A stretch of DNA of 21,602 bases. Origin: Methanoculleus sp. UBA77. GTDB lineage: Archaea > Halobacteriota > Methanomicrobia > Methanomicrobiales > Methanoculleaceae. A program made the position numbers and the translations under genes. The stretch lies in assembly GCA_002499455.1 (NCBI GenBank), contig DALN01000141.1, forward strand, positions 1,687-23,288, written 5' to 3'. Below are positions 6,810-13,767 of this stretch, one piece after another. A model generated the notes under the pieces. That model made no database searches. It was not told the DNA's origin and saw only the letters and a list, made by a program, of their open reading frames with translations. The first letter of the stretch is position 1. Every line of letters begins with the position of its first letter.

Positions 6810-7280
6810 CTAACTCCCGACGATATCGCGCTTGATGACCAGGACCGGCTGCCGGGCGTTCTTGATGACGTACTCCGAGACCGTCCCGAGCAGGCGATCG
6901 CGGAGGTTGGACCTGCCGTGGGAGCCGAGGACGATGAGCGAGGCTCCTTCCGCATCCGCGGCGGCGACGACCTCTTTGCCCGGACTCCCCACGGGCGTCC
7001 TGACGGTCACCTTCAGGCCCCGCTTCTCGAGCGCCCGGCGGGTGTCGATGATCCGGTGCTGGATCTCCTCCCGGAGTCCCCGCTGGGCCTCGGTCTCCCG
7101 GTCGGGCACGGTGCCGAGGAACCCCTGCCCGCCCGAGGCGATCATGGTGACGTCCTTTGAGTCGATGACGTGGACGAGGACGACTTCCCGGGTCCCGGCC
7201 TCCTGCAGTGCGGGGATATAGTCCAGAACCTTCATGGAGGGTTCTGAGAAGTCGGTTGGGAACAGGATGCGTTCAAACAT
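6810..7280 (-). CDS. Universal stress protein, UspA family
   Basis: This protein of about 156 residues is a single-domain universal stress protein. It begins FERILFPTDFSEPSMKVLDY, the classic first strand and helix, and ends with the ATP-binding signature G-x2-G-x9-G-S/T, here GSHGRSNLRDRLLGTVSEYV, followed by PVLVIKR. It is therefore probably an ATP-binding type that dimerises in the cytoplasm. The ATG at 7280 is preferred to the GTG at 7289 because the GGAG ribosome binding site is 10 bases from the ATG but only 3 from the GTG. Promoter and gene are monocistronic. What stress it serves cannot be inferred. Confidence 0.92.
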   Translation of the reverse strand: MFERILFPTDFSEPSMKVLDYIPALQEAGTREVVLVHVIDSKDVTMIASGGQGFLGTVPDRETEAQRGLREEIQHRIIDTRRALEKRGLKVTVRTPVGSPGKEVVAAADAEGASLIVLGSHGRSNLRDRLLGTVSEYVIKNARQPVLVIKRDIVGS

Positions 7281-7318
7281 GGATGACACTCTCCGGTGGT
7301 TCGTATCTCTCTCACAGG

Positions 7319-7327
7319 ATATTTAAA
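7319..7327 (-). promoter_or_regulatory. TATA box for the UspA gene
   Basis: The minus strand reads TTTAAATAT, 39-47 bases before the ATG at 7280. This predicts a leader of about 17-20 bases that includes the GGAG ribosome binding site. Confidence 0.6.
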
Positions 7328-7635
7328 GGAGACTGTGGCGGCCGCGTAGCCCATGGAGTAGAATTGTTTTCAGAGTGACATCCAGAAGGACAAGGATTGG
7401 AACAAGCAGTCGAGTTCCCGGACCGGGTGGACGCCGCTCTATTTCAGGGTGATATCCATGCTCCTGATGAATCCATCCTGAAACAGGCCGAGGAAGACTT
7501 TGAAGAGTCGTAATGATGAGCATCCGGGGCCTGGAAAGCGATCCGTATCCCCTCCTGGATCTCGACCGGGCAGGTCCTTCTCGCCCGGTACGCCCTTCTG
7601 CCGAAGCGGCGTCCTGCCAATACGGGCCGGTGCGG
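7328..7635. other. Gap without a convincing gene
   Basis: Between the UspA promoter and the PIN toxin gene I see no convincing full gene. The segment includes the 44-codon frame at 7379-7513. The stretch 7514-7635 has open frames on both strands but no family resemblance or good start signals. Lower local GC than the flanking genes fits decayed or acquired DNA near a toxin-antitoxin module. Confidence 0.4.
7379..7513 (+). pseudogene. Possible relic or tiny gene: 44-codon acidic reading frame
   Basis: In-frame translation between a TGA (7376-7378) and TAA (7511-7513) contains the protein-like stretch VEFPDRVDAALFQGDIHAPD followed by KQAEEDFEES. It is acidic, balanced in composition and followed by three consecutive in-frame stops. 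No ATG is available; a TTG at 7397 preceded by AAGGACAAGG is the only plausible start. It looks like the C-terminal end of a decayed gene, but could be a very small protein or chance. I do not recognise the family. Confidence 0.25.
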
Positions 7636-8064
7636 TTACTTCGCGTCTTGGACAAACAGGGCGCGGTGCCCGGCCTGGACAAAATGGTAATCCCCGGTCA
7701 GGGCGTCGGAGATCCCCTGCTCTTGCATGACCGCAAAGGAGATGCAATCTGTAAGGCTCCATGCTTTATCGGGCCTGTTTTCGTAAAGGTTCCAGCCTTT
7801 CGACCACAGGGCGGGATCGACAAAGACGATCTCCACCCGGGGCGACGAGTCAAGGCGACGACGGAACTCAACCACGGTCGGTCTGAATGCGGGGTTGGCG
7901 AGAGCGTTGAACGTCTCGGTGAGCACAGAGGAGGTGGTGACGAGAAGGGACCCGGACTCCATCCGGCGTCTGTAGAGGGCGTCGGCAGTCTTATGGAGAT
8001 GGTCGCGTTTGTTCAGCAGTGCAATCCAGCATCCCGTATCGACAAAGCACCTGTCACTGCTCAT
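7636..8064 (-). CDS. PIN-domain ribonuclease toxin (VapC-like)
   Basis: This 142-residue PIN-domain protein is the predicted endoribonuclease toxin of a type II toxin-antitoxin pair. The acidic metal-binding residues are present: D9 (CFVDTGCWIALL), E50 (SSVLTETFNAL), D106 (SLTDCISF) and D125 (ALTGDYHFVQAG). The order and spacing match active PIN nucleases, so it is probably functional. Its ATG lies 11 bases inside the upstream antitoxin gene, a usual toxin-antitoxin arrangement. VapC-type toxins cleave tRNA, rRNA or mRNA at specific sites; the target here is unknown. Confidence 0.88.
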   Translation of the reverse strand: MSSDRCFVDTGCWIALLNKRDHLHKTADALYRRRMESGSLLVTTSSVLTETFNALANPAFRPTVVEFRRRLDSSPRVEIVFVDPALWSKGWNLYENRPDKAWSLTDCISFAVMQEQGISDALTGDYHFVQAGHRALFVQDAK

Positions 8065-8296
8065 GGGTATCCCGCTTCGGCGACCCGTACAGGTAGTGAT
8101 CGTGCTCCGCCGCGAGATCGGAGATATGCGTATCTACAGCAAGCGACGCTATATCATAAGCGGGATCGGCGTCTACGTCAGAGTTCTCCGTGGAGAGTTG
8201 TACTGTAATGGTATAATTCTTCCCTGCTTCAAGGTCGACAGGGCCGGAAGGTCGGAAAACCGTTCCGTCAAAGAGAACTTTCAGTGTTTTTGTCAT
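8054..8296 (-). CDS. AF2212-like antitoxin (DUF104 family)
   Basis: This 80-residue protein begins MTKTLKVLFDGTVFRPSGPV and continues DLEAGKNYTITVQL, the typical N-terminal beta-hairpin motif of the archaeal AF2212-like antitoxin family (DUF104), which pairs with PIN toxins. The C-terminal half is acidic (STENSDVDADPAYD), suited to binding the toxin active site. The ATG at 8296 is chosen over a longer TTG start because it matches the family N-terminus. It overlaps the toxin gene by 11 bases and precedes it, so the pair is translationally coupled. Autoregulation is usual for such pairs but no operator is evident. Confidence 0.82.
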   Translation of the reverse strand: MTKTLKVLFDGTVFRPSGPVDLEAGKNYTITVQLSTENSDVDADPAYDIASLAVDTHISDLAAEHDHYLYGSPKRDTHEQ

Positions 8297-8340
8297 CCGG
8301 GAGACCGCCCCTGAATTCAATGACCAGCATGGTCGCCATG

Positions 8341-8350
8341 AAATATTAAT
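8341..8350 (-). promoter_or_regulatory. TATA box for the toxin-antitoxin operon
   Basis: The minus strand reads ATTAATATTT, 45-54 bases before the antitoxin ATG. The expected transcription start is near 8320, giving a leader of about 24 bases. Confidence 0.5.
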
Positions 8351-8441
8351 GGTTGCGGGTGTATCTGCGCCGGATTGCTCCTCCGGCCCGGCTCCGGGAT
8401 CACGGTCGTCAAACCCCTACCGGGGTGGGTGACAGGCCCCT

Positions 8442-9515
8442 TCACCCCCGCCCCTTCCCCCGTACGAGCACCCGCCACCGGTGCAACATCCGCCGAAGCC
8501 CTGCAGTCCCCACGGGCGCAGGGTACGGGAGCGGAATGACCGTCCCCTCCGGGTCAACGACCAGATCGAGGGCTTCTGCGCACTCGGCCGCGACCGCCTC
8601 CGCGACCGGGTCGGGGTTGAGTACCGGGTGGGGAGGCCGGAAGCAGACCCGGCTCCCCGCGATCTCGGCAAACCGGGAGAGCATCTCCGCCTGATAGGCC
8701 CGCTCCTCCTCGATTGCTTCCGAAGCATCGACGCCGCAGATCCGGCCGGCCTCCTCGAGAAACCGGCACGTCCCCGCGAGGCCCGCCGGGAACGAATCGA
8801 TATAGGGTGTCGAAAACCGCCGGAGGAGGTCCTCGCCGACCGGCCCGAGGGAGGGCTCCCGGAGGATGTTCACGGCGGCGGAACCGAGCCGGGCGGCATC
8901 CTCGGTCGCAAGCCCCCGCACGAACCGGAGGTTGATCCCGATGCCGAGCCGGGAGAGGAGGCGGGCAAGCTCCGCCGCGTTCTCGTCGACGCCGTACTCC
9001 AGGTTCTTCTCGCCGATGAGGTTCGCCGTGAGCGTCACCTCCGCCGCAGGGCTCGCGAGTGTTGCGACCGAGGAGAGGGCGTTCCTGATCCCGGTCTCAA
9101 AGACCCCGCCGAGGAACCCGGCCGTCGGGACCGCTATCACCGGGATGCCCCACGGCTTTGCGCAGACCGCCGCCGTGTCGTCCCCGATCGTCTCGACGAT
9201 ACAGGTCGAGAGGACGAAGACCGAGGCGGGCGCGGGAGTCGCCGCGAGCGCCCGCGCTATTGTCTTCTCGAGAGCCTCCTCGCCCCCGAAGATGATGTCG
9301 TTCTCCGTAAGCCGGGTGGAGAGGAGGCGGGGGACCTCCACGCGGTCGTTTGCGAGGATGGTGGCGTGGAGGAGGGAGAAGTTGTGGTGGGTGCATCCCG
9401 CCGGACCGTGGATGACGCAGACGGCGTCCCGTACCTGCGTCAGGACCGAGAGCGCTCCGGTCAGGGTGCACCCCTCAAACCTGGACGAATTCGAGGGCGA
9501 AGGATTCGAGCTCAT
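8442..9515 (-). CDS. Nitrogenase component 1-like protein, NifD type (function unknown)
   Basis: This 357-residue component-1 homologue lies directly behind the NifH-like gene; its ATG (9513-9515) overlaps that gene by 41 bases, so the two are almost certainly cotranscribed and coupled. The three P-cluster-type cysteines are C16 (FEGCTLTGA), C41 (IHGPAGCTHHNF) and C105 (LSTCIVETIGDD), closely matching NifD C62, C88 and C154 in context. The LTENDIIFGGEEALEKTI and VPTAGFLGGVFETG segments are also family features. The usual third subdomain is short: after GSRVCF only about 65 residues remain, so it may be a minimal or truncated scaffold. I see no equivalent of the FeMo-cofactor ligands Cys275 and His442 of NifD, though short length prevents certainty. 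It differs from CfbD as I remember it. It may pair with the NifK-like protein at 3708-4856. Confidence 0.82.
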   Translation of the reverse strand: MSSNPSPSNSSRFEGCTLTGALSVLTQVRDAVCVIHGPAGCTHHNFSLLHATILANDRVEVPRLLSTRLTENDIIFGGEEALEKTIARALAATPAPASVFVLSTCIVETIGDDTAAVCAKPWGIPVIAVPTAGFLGGVFETGIRNALSSVATLASPAAEVTLTANLIGEKNLEYGVDENAAELARLLSRLGIGINLRFVRGLATEDAARLGSAAVNILREPSLGPVGEDLLRRFSTPYIDSFPAGLAGTCRFLEEAGRICGVDASEAIEEERAYQAEMLSRFAEIAGSRVCFRPPHPVLNPDPVAEAVAAECAEALDLVVDPEGTVIPLPYPAPVGTAGLRRMLHRWRVLVRGKGRG

Positions 9516-10293
9516 CCATCTCGAGCGGGGTGGGGATGCTTGTCGTCGTATTCGCGTAGATCGTCCGGGCGAGGTCCCGGTAGACCGCCGCCTGGTTCGA
9601 GTCGGGAGCGTACTCCACGACCGTCTGCTTCTGCAGCTCCGCGACCTGGACCACCCGGTCGCGGGGGATGTAGGCGATGAGCCGGGAGTTGATCCGGCGG
9701 GCGAACTCCTCCACCAGGTCCCGCTCGCCCTCGATGTTCTTCGCGTTGCAGATGACGCCGGCAAGCGAGCACCTGCTCCGCACCCGGCGGGAGAGGCGGG
9801 AGATGGCCTTCGCGATATTGTTTGCCGCGTAGATCGACATCAGTTCGCCGGAGGTGACGAGATAGACCTCCTGTGCGTAGCCCTCCCGCATCGGCATCGC
9901 GAACCCGCCGCAGACCACGTCGCCGAGGACGTCGTAGACGATCACGTCGCCCGTGAGCGCCTCAAGGCGCTCCAGGAGCTGGAAGGTCGCGATGATCCCC
10001 CGGCCGGCGCACCCGATCCCCGGTTCCGGCCCGCCGGCCTCAACGCAGCGCACCCCCGCAAAGCCGGTGTGGACGACGTCGTCGACGGTGATATTCGCGT
10101 CGCCGCGCTCCCGGATAAGGTCGAGCACCGTCGGGATCCAGGTCCCGTGCACCAGCATCCGGGTGCTGTCGTGCTTGGGGTCGCAGCCGATCTGCAGGAT
10201 ATCGAGCCCTTCCCCTGCGAGTGCTGCCGAGAGGTTTGCTGCTGTAGTGGATTTCCCGATTCCACCCTTCCCGTAGAGGGCGATCTGTTTCAT
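9475..10293 (-). CDS. NifH-like ATP-dependent reductase (Fe protein homologue)
   Basis: This 272-residue protein is a clear Fe-protein homologue: the P-loop GKGGIGKS is at 8-15, the switch region GCDPKHDSTR at 36-45, and the two [4Fe-4S]-bridging cysteines are C95 (GIGCAGRG) and C128 (DVLGDVVCGGFAMP). It would form a dimer, hydrolyse ATP and deliver low-potential electrons to the NifD-like partner encoded just downstream. All key residues are intact. An upstream in-frame start exists, but the family N-terminus and normal length favour the ATG at 10293. Sequence style is that of the deep-branching nitrogenase-like group that includes the F430-biosynthesis protein CfbC, and CfbC itself remains an alternative; against this, the partner is unlike CfbD. 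A TATA box at about 60 bases upstream drives the pair. Confidence 0.92.
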   Translation of the reverse strand: MKQIALYGKGGIGKSTTAANLSAALAGEGLDILQIGCDPKHDSTRMLVHGTWIPTVLDLIRERGDANITVDDVVHTGFAGVRCVEAGGPEPGIGCAGRGIIATFQLLERLEALTGDVIVYDVLGDVVCGGFAMPMREGYAQEVYLVTSGELMSIYAANNIAKAISRLSRRVRSRCSLAGVICNAKNIEGERDLVEEFARRINSRLIAYIPRDRVVQVAELQKQTVVEYAPDSNQAAVYRDLARTIYANTTTSIPTPLEMDELESFALEFVQV

Positions 10294-10352
10294 TATCTCT
10301 ACTATGCGCTCGCATGGGTAATTAGGTGTCGGATGCTGATCGGTAATACTTT

Positions 10353-10361
10353 GTATATATT
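10353..10361 (-). promoter_or_regulatory. TATA box for the NifH-like/NifD-like operon
   Basis: The minus strand reads AAAGAATATATACAA across this site, an excellent archaeal TATA box with an A-rich BRE before it. It predicts transcription start near 10330 and a leader of about 35-40 bases. Confidence 0.65.
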
Positions 10362-10427
10362 CTTTTTGCAGATTTACAGATGTGCTCAAAATCGCCCTTG
10401 TGCCAAAAGACTGGTTAAGAAAATCCT

Positions 10428-10465
10428 TTTTATTCATCTGATGATTATAATTTGATTTTATTCAT
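10428..10465. repeat. Ten-base direct repeat in the divergent promoter region
   Basis: TTTTATTCAT occurs at 10428-10437 and again at 10456-10465, 28 bases apart, which is close to whole helical turns. The pair lies between the divergent promoters of the NifH-like operon and the secreted protein gene, in an AT-rich island (10320-10510) within very GC-rich surroundings. It could be an operator, or simply AT-rich sequence. Confidence 0.35.
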
Positions 10466-10473
10466 TCGAAATG

Positions 10474-10482
10474 TATATAATA
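10474..10482 (+). promoter_or_regulatory. TATA box for the secreted protein gene
   Basis: TATATAATA lies about 41-49 bases before the ATG at 10523, predicting transcription start near 10505. GAGGG at 10508-10512 is the likely ribosome binding site. Confidence 0.6.
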
Positions 10483-10522
10483 ACCTATCTGAAACTCTTG
10501 TATAACAGAGGGAAAACGACTC

Positions 10523-11134
10523 ATGGACCCACGGTTTCGATCACGGTTGGTTGCGGCGATCGTCCTCCTGATCGCCGTCTGTTCGATCTTCTCGGTGAGC
10601 CCGGTAGCCGGTTTCCATCTGGAGAACAGGGATGGGAGCGGGACCGACGCGGCACTTGCAGAGGCCCTGGTGCTGCAGCAGAGCACCAAGATCAGGGATG
10701 AGTACATGGAGAACCTCACGGTCTACATCGACAGCCGAAACGAGCGGTTCCAGCAGCTCGAGGCGTCTACGTTCGGCCTCTACGTCCCCGAAGAGAACGC
10801 CATCTATATACGCTCGGACAGGCACCCCGAGCGGGCGGACGAGGTCTTCGTCCAGCAGGTCGGCTACCATGTCTACCACACCATGGGGTTCGACCGGAGC
10901 ACCGTCCTCCCGGCGCTGGAGATTGACCCGGGCTCGTACCTGGCCCACACCGGCACCCCGCAGGGTGAGGAGCGGCAGGCGGCGATCTTTGCCGAGGCCT
11001 TCATGCTCTACCACACCTCACCGGACCTCCTCAAGGCGGATGCTCCCGCGATCTACGCATACATGGACCTGCTGGCAACGACCGGAGGGGACTGTGCAGC
11101 GGTGGACGACCTCTACGCCCACCAGCCGGAGTAA
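10523..11134 (+). CDS. Secreted or membrane-anchored protein with a degenerate metallopeptidase-like domain
   Basis: This 203-residue protein starts with a basic segment and a hydrophobic helix (about 9-29, ending SVSPVAG), a signal peptide or anchor. The rest is predicted extracellular. The segment EVFVQQVGYHVYHTMGF (107-123) aligns with the HExxH zinc helix of gluzincin-like peptidases (typically HEVGHHVYH), but the catalytic His-Glu and second His are replaced by Q111, Q112 and Y115. The IFAEAFMLYHTSPDLL segment (155-170) resembles the third-ligand helix, with Glu158. The protein thus looks like a peptidase-derived fold without a zinc site, perhaps a binding protein; this is inference from motif similarity. 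It has its own promoter and a T-rich terminator, and is divergent from the NifH-like operon. Confidence 0.75.
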   Translation: MDPRFRSRLVAAIVLLIAVCSIFSVSPVAGFHLENRDGSGTDAALAEALVLQQSTKIRDEYMENLTVYIDSRNERFQQLEASTFGLYVPEENAIYIRSDRHPERADEVFVQQVGYHVYHTMGFDRSTVLPALEIDPGSYLAHTGTPQGEERQAAIFAEAFMLYHTSPDLLKADAPAIYAYMDLLATTGGDCAAVDDLYAHQPE

Positions 11135-11145
11135 CCCCGGCACCC

Positions 11146-11153
11146 TTCTTTTT
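11146..11153 (+). terminator. T-rich terminator after the secreted protein gene
   Basis: TTCTTTTT occurs 11 bases after the stop codon, in the short convergent gap with trkH. It is a plausible oligo-T archaeal terminator. Confidence 0.4.
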
Positions 11154-11171
11154 CGGCCGGCCCGGAGAGGC

Positions 11172-12629
11172 TCAGTTGAAGCCCTTGAAGACACCCATAA
11201 CGAGCATGATCACCGGGATGATCTCAAGACGCCCAATCCACATGACCATGATGAAGAGGACCTTCGCCGGGTCGGTCATATCGGGGGAGACGAACCCTGT
11301 GGATATGCCATTGTTGCACATCGCGGTGACGACCTCGAAGATGACGTTGCTCGAGTCGAAGGCCGTGGGCTGCAGGTGCATCACCAGGATCGTCGCGACG
11401 AAGATGGTGAGGAAGTAGAGCATGATGATCAGCATGTTCCGGGAGACCTCGAGTTCGGCGACGTTCTTCGGGATCACCCTGCCGTCGTACTTGAAGGGGA
11501 CGAGCACCTTGCCCGAGACGAACATCCGCCGGAACCACCAGACCAGGCTTTCAAGGCCGAGGACCACCCGCGAGAGTTTGATACCGCCGGCGGTGCTCCC
11601 CGACGCCCCACCGATCACCATCAGCATCGCGAGGAAGAGGACTGTCACGCTTGCCCACTCGTTCGGGGACGCGACCTGAAAGCCGGTGCTGGTGACCGCC
11701 GCCGCCGACATGAAGAGTGCCTGGCGCACGGCGGTGGGGATATCCGTCCCGGCGAGCGTGACGAGATCCCAGGCGATCACGAAGATGCCGAGCGCAACGA
11801 GCATGACGAGGAGGCGGGCCTGCTGGTCGTCGAAGAACCGGACGCCTTTCCGGCGGTAGAGGAGGTAGTAGAGTTTGAACGGCAGGGCGCCGGCGATCAT
11901 CACCGGGACGATGAGGATCTCGAGAAACGGGTTGTTGTAGAAGGGGATCCCCTGTGAGTGGACGGAGAACCCCCCGGTGGCGATCGCGACGAGAGCGATG
12001 TTCACCGCGTCCCAGAGGGGTATCCCGGAGAGGAGGATGAGGCCGATCGAGACCGCGGTCAGCACCAGGTAGATCTTCCACATCTCCATGCCCGTCGCGA
12101 CGACGCTCGGCATCAGCGCTTCCGAGCGGCCTTCCGACCGGTAGAGGCGGAACTGGGTCAGCCCGGTCCGCGAGGCCATCGCGACGGTGAAGGCGATGAT
12201 CCCGATCCCGCCGAGCCACTGCATCAGCGACCGCCAGAAGAGGAGGGTCCGGGGCAGGTCCTCGACCGAGCGCATCATGGTCAGGCCTGTATCGGTCCAT
12301 CCCGACATCGCCTCGAAGACGGCGTCGAGGTAGGAGACGCCGAGGCCGAGGGTGAAGGGGAGAGCGCTCACCAGCGCGATGATGAGCCAGATCAGGGCGA
12401 CGGCCATGAGGGCGGCAGAGAGGGGGGCCTCGCGCTCCCGTCGGGGAACCCGGACGAGCAGTGTCCCGAGAAGGAAGAGGACGGCGGGAACGGAAGCCAT
12501 GGGCAGGACCATATCCCACTCCCGGTAGATCCCCGCAACGACAAGCGGCAGCGCCGTGGCGGCGCTCATGTACCTGAAGATATTGCCGATGTCGGGTGCG
12601 ATGATCGAGAACTGCTCGACCCTATCCAT
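11172..12629 (-). CDS. trkH: TrkH-family potassium uptake protein
   Basis: This 485-residue integral membrane protein belongs to the Trk/Ktr potassium transporter family. The four M1-P-M2 repeats are visible through their pore loops: SGWTDTGLT, ATGGFSVHSQG, TSTGFQVASP and NNGISTGFVSP, each with the selectivity-filter Gly. About eleven or twelve hydrophobic segments are present, and the GASGSTAGGIKLSR segment is typical of TrkH. Length matches the family (about 480). The cytoplasmic NAD-binding regulatory partner TrkA is not adjacent, so it must be encoded elsewhere. An AGTAGATATG box about 20-30 bases upstream suggests a nearly leaderless transcript, and no Shine-Dalgarno sequence is seen. 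Confidence 0.95.
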   Translation of the reverse strand: MDRVEQFSIIAPDIGNIFRYMSAATALPLVVAGIYREWDMVLPMASVPAVLFLLGTLLVRVPRREREAPLSAALMAVALIWLIIALVSALPFTLGLGVSYLDAVFEAMSGWTDTGLTMMRSVEDLPRTLLFWRSLMQWLGGIGIIAFTVAMASRTGLTQFRLYRSEGRSEALMPSVVATGMEMWKIYLVLTAVSIGLILLSGIPLWDAVNIALVAIATGGFSVHSQGIPFYNNPFLEILIVPVMIAGALPFKLYYLLYRRKGVRFFDDQQARLLVMLVALGIFVIAWDLVTLAGTDIPTAVRQALFMSAAAVTSTGFQVASPNEWASVTVLFLAMLMVIGGASGSTAGGIKLSRVVLGLESLVWWFRRMFVSGKVLVPFKYDGRVIPKNVAELEVSRNMLIIMLYFLTIFVATILVMHLQPTAFDSSNVIFEVVTAMCNNGISTGFVSPDMTDPAKVLFIMVMWIGRLEIIPVIMLVMGVFKGFN

Positions 12630-12709
12630 CGGTACACGTTCTCCGGGCGCTCATATCTACTTTCTCCCGGCAAGCCGTTCGCCTTCCCGCCTGCTGAGAG
12701 CGCCTCATC

Positions 12710-13735
12710 TCATCGTCGCCCGCACCCGCACCCGCCGTCTCCTGTCGGAGCCGCCCGGACTTCGCTGCTCGCCGCGGGTGCGCTCTCGATGAAGATGCGC
12801 CGGTTGATGATCCGCCAGGCGAGGATGAGCTGGGCCATATCCCCGGCCGTCAGGTAGGCCCCGCTCTCGACGAGATCGATAGGCCGCACCTGCGTCTGGA
12901 GCTCGATGTTTCTCTCAAGTTTCTTCACGACGGCGTCGTTCAACTCGCCGTCGAACGTGAGGGCCCCCATCGCCCTCCCGTCGATCACTTCCGTGGTGAA
13001 CTCGACCATGAAGTCCCGCCGGGAGAGTGAGAGGAGGGAGAAGAGGTCGATCGAGAGATCGACGTCCGTGATGCTCTTATCAAGCCTGCTCTGGCAGAGG
13101 GTGACGTGGTAGACGTTGCGCTCCTCGCTCACCTCCCTCCCGTACTTCGAGAAGGCGATCCGGATGACCGCGTCCGCAAACCGGCACTGCGGGGCGACAT
13201 ACCGCTCGAAGTCCGGTCTGCGCTCCTCCATCTCCCGGATGACGGCATCGATGGAGTATCCCCGCTGCTCGACGTCGCGCTTGATCTTCCAGGCCCGTTT
13301 GACGTCGGGGTCCGGGTCCACGTAGAGTTTGAAGTCGATCAGGTCCCGGAGTCTTTCGGTGATGAAGGGGTGCAGCCCCTCGATGATCAGGATCTTCGTC
13401 GGCCTGAACTCAACCGGCGGGTCGAACATACCGTTGTCGTGGTTGTAGACCGGTTTTTGAATCGTCTTCCCCGATTTGAGGGCTGCAAGATGCTCTTCTA
13501 AGAGGTCGAACCGGTTCGCCTCCGGGACGAGCGGCGTGATACCGAGAACTTTGCGCTCCCGGCGGTCGTAGCGGTGATAATCGTCGAGGCTGAACGTGGA
13601 GACGAGGTCTTCGCCGAAGATCTCCCGGATCGCCCGGGTGAACGTGGTCTTGCCGCTCCCGCTGTCTCCTGCGACGCCGATGACGAAGACGTACGACGAC
13701 TCGGCAATGACTCTCTTGAGATCGGATCGGGGCAT
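12710..13735 (-). CDS. prk: Phosphoribulokinase (methanogen type)
   Basis: This 341-residue P-loop kinase fits archaeal phosphoribulokinase, which phosphorylates ribulose 5-phosphate to the RuBisCO substrate. In Methanospirillum the enzyme belongs to the reductive hexulose-phosphate pathway. The Walker A loop GVAGDSGSGKTTF is at 20-32. DDYHRYDRRER (51-61) and KPVYNHDNGMFDP match the substrate-binding segments of PRK, and IIEGLHPF is the Walker B-like motif. Uridine kinase shares this fold but is about 210 residues and lacks the C-terminal domain (about 210-325) seen here. An unusual tail, GDGGCGCGRR, ends the protein. No RuBisCO gene lies in the window. It follows fprA by 32 bases on the same strand and might be cotranscribed. 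Confidence 0.85.
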   Translation of the reverse strand: MPRSDLKRVIAESSYVFVIGVAGDSGSGKTTFTRAIREIFGEDLVSTFSLDDYHRYDRRERKVLGITPLVPEANRFDLLEEHLAALKSGKTIQKPVYNHDNGMFDPPVEFRPTKILIIEGLHPFITERLRDLIDFKLYVDPDPDVKRAWKIKRDVEQRGYSIDAVIREMEERRPDFERYVAPQCRFADAVIRIAFSKYGREVSEERNVYHVTLCQSRLDKSITDVDLSIDLFSLLSLSRRDFMVEFTTEVIDGRAMGALTFDGELNDAVVKKLERNIELQTQVRPIDLVESGAYLTAGDMAQLILAWRIINRRIFIESAPAASSEVRAAPTGDGGCGCGRR

Positions 13736-13767
13736 GGGTCAACCGGGAGTGGTGGTATCCTGGCGTG

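Noticed and set aside
9516..9764. Extension of the NifD-like frame upstream to 9764
   Set aside because: The added residues are low-complexity Ser/Arg sequence translated from inside the NifH-like gene. The ATG at 9515 gives a protein that begins just before the first conserved cysteine.
8442..10293. Calling the H/D-like pair CfbC-CfbD (F430 synthesis)
   Set aside because: The NifH-like protein could be CfbC, but the partner has three NifD-like cysteine contexts and lacks the HPRPS-type N-terminus I associate with CfbD. The identity is left open rather than excluded.
3708..10293. Calling the locus a true nitrogenase (nifHDK)
   Set aside because: Both component-1 proteins are far too short, the genes are not in a nifHDK order, and no cofactor-assembly genes (nifE, nifN, nifB) or nifI regulators are nearby.
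10294..10437. Longer NifH-like start near 10437
   Set aside because: It would add about 48 residues of unlike sequence covering the TATA box. The Fe-protein N-terminus begins at the ATG at 10293.
12710..13735. Uridine kinase annotation
   Set aside because: The protein is about 130 residues longer than uridine kinase and has the substrate segments and extra C-terminal domain of phosphoribulokinase.
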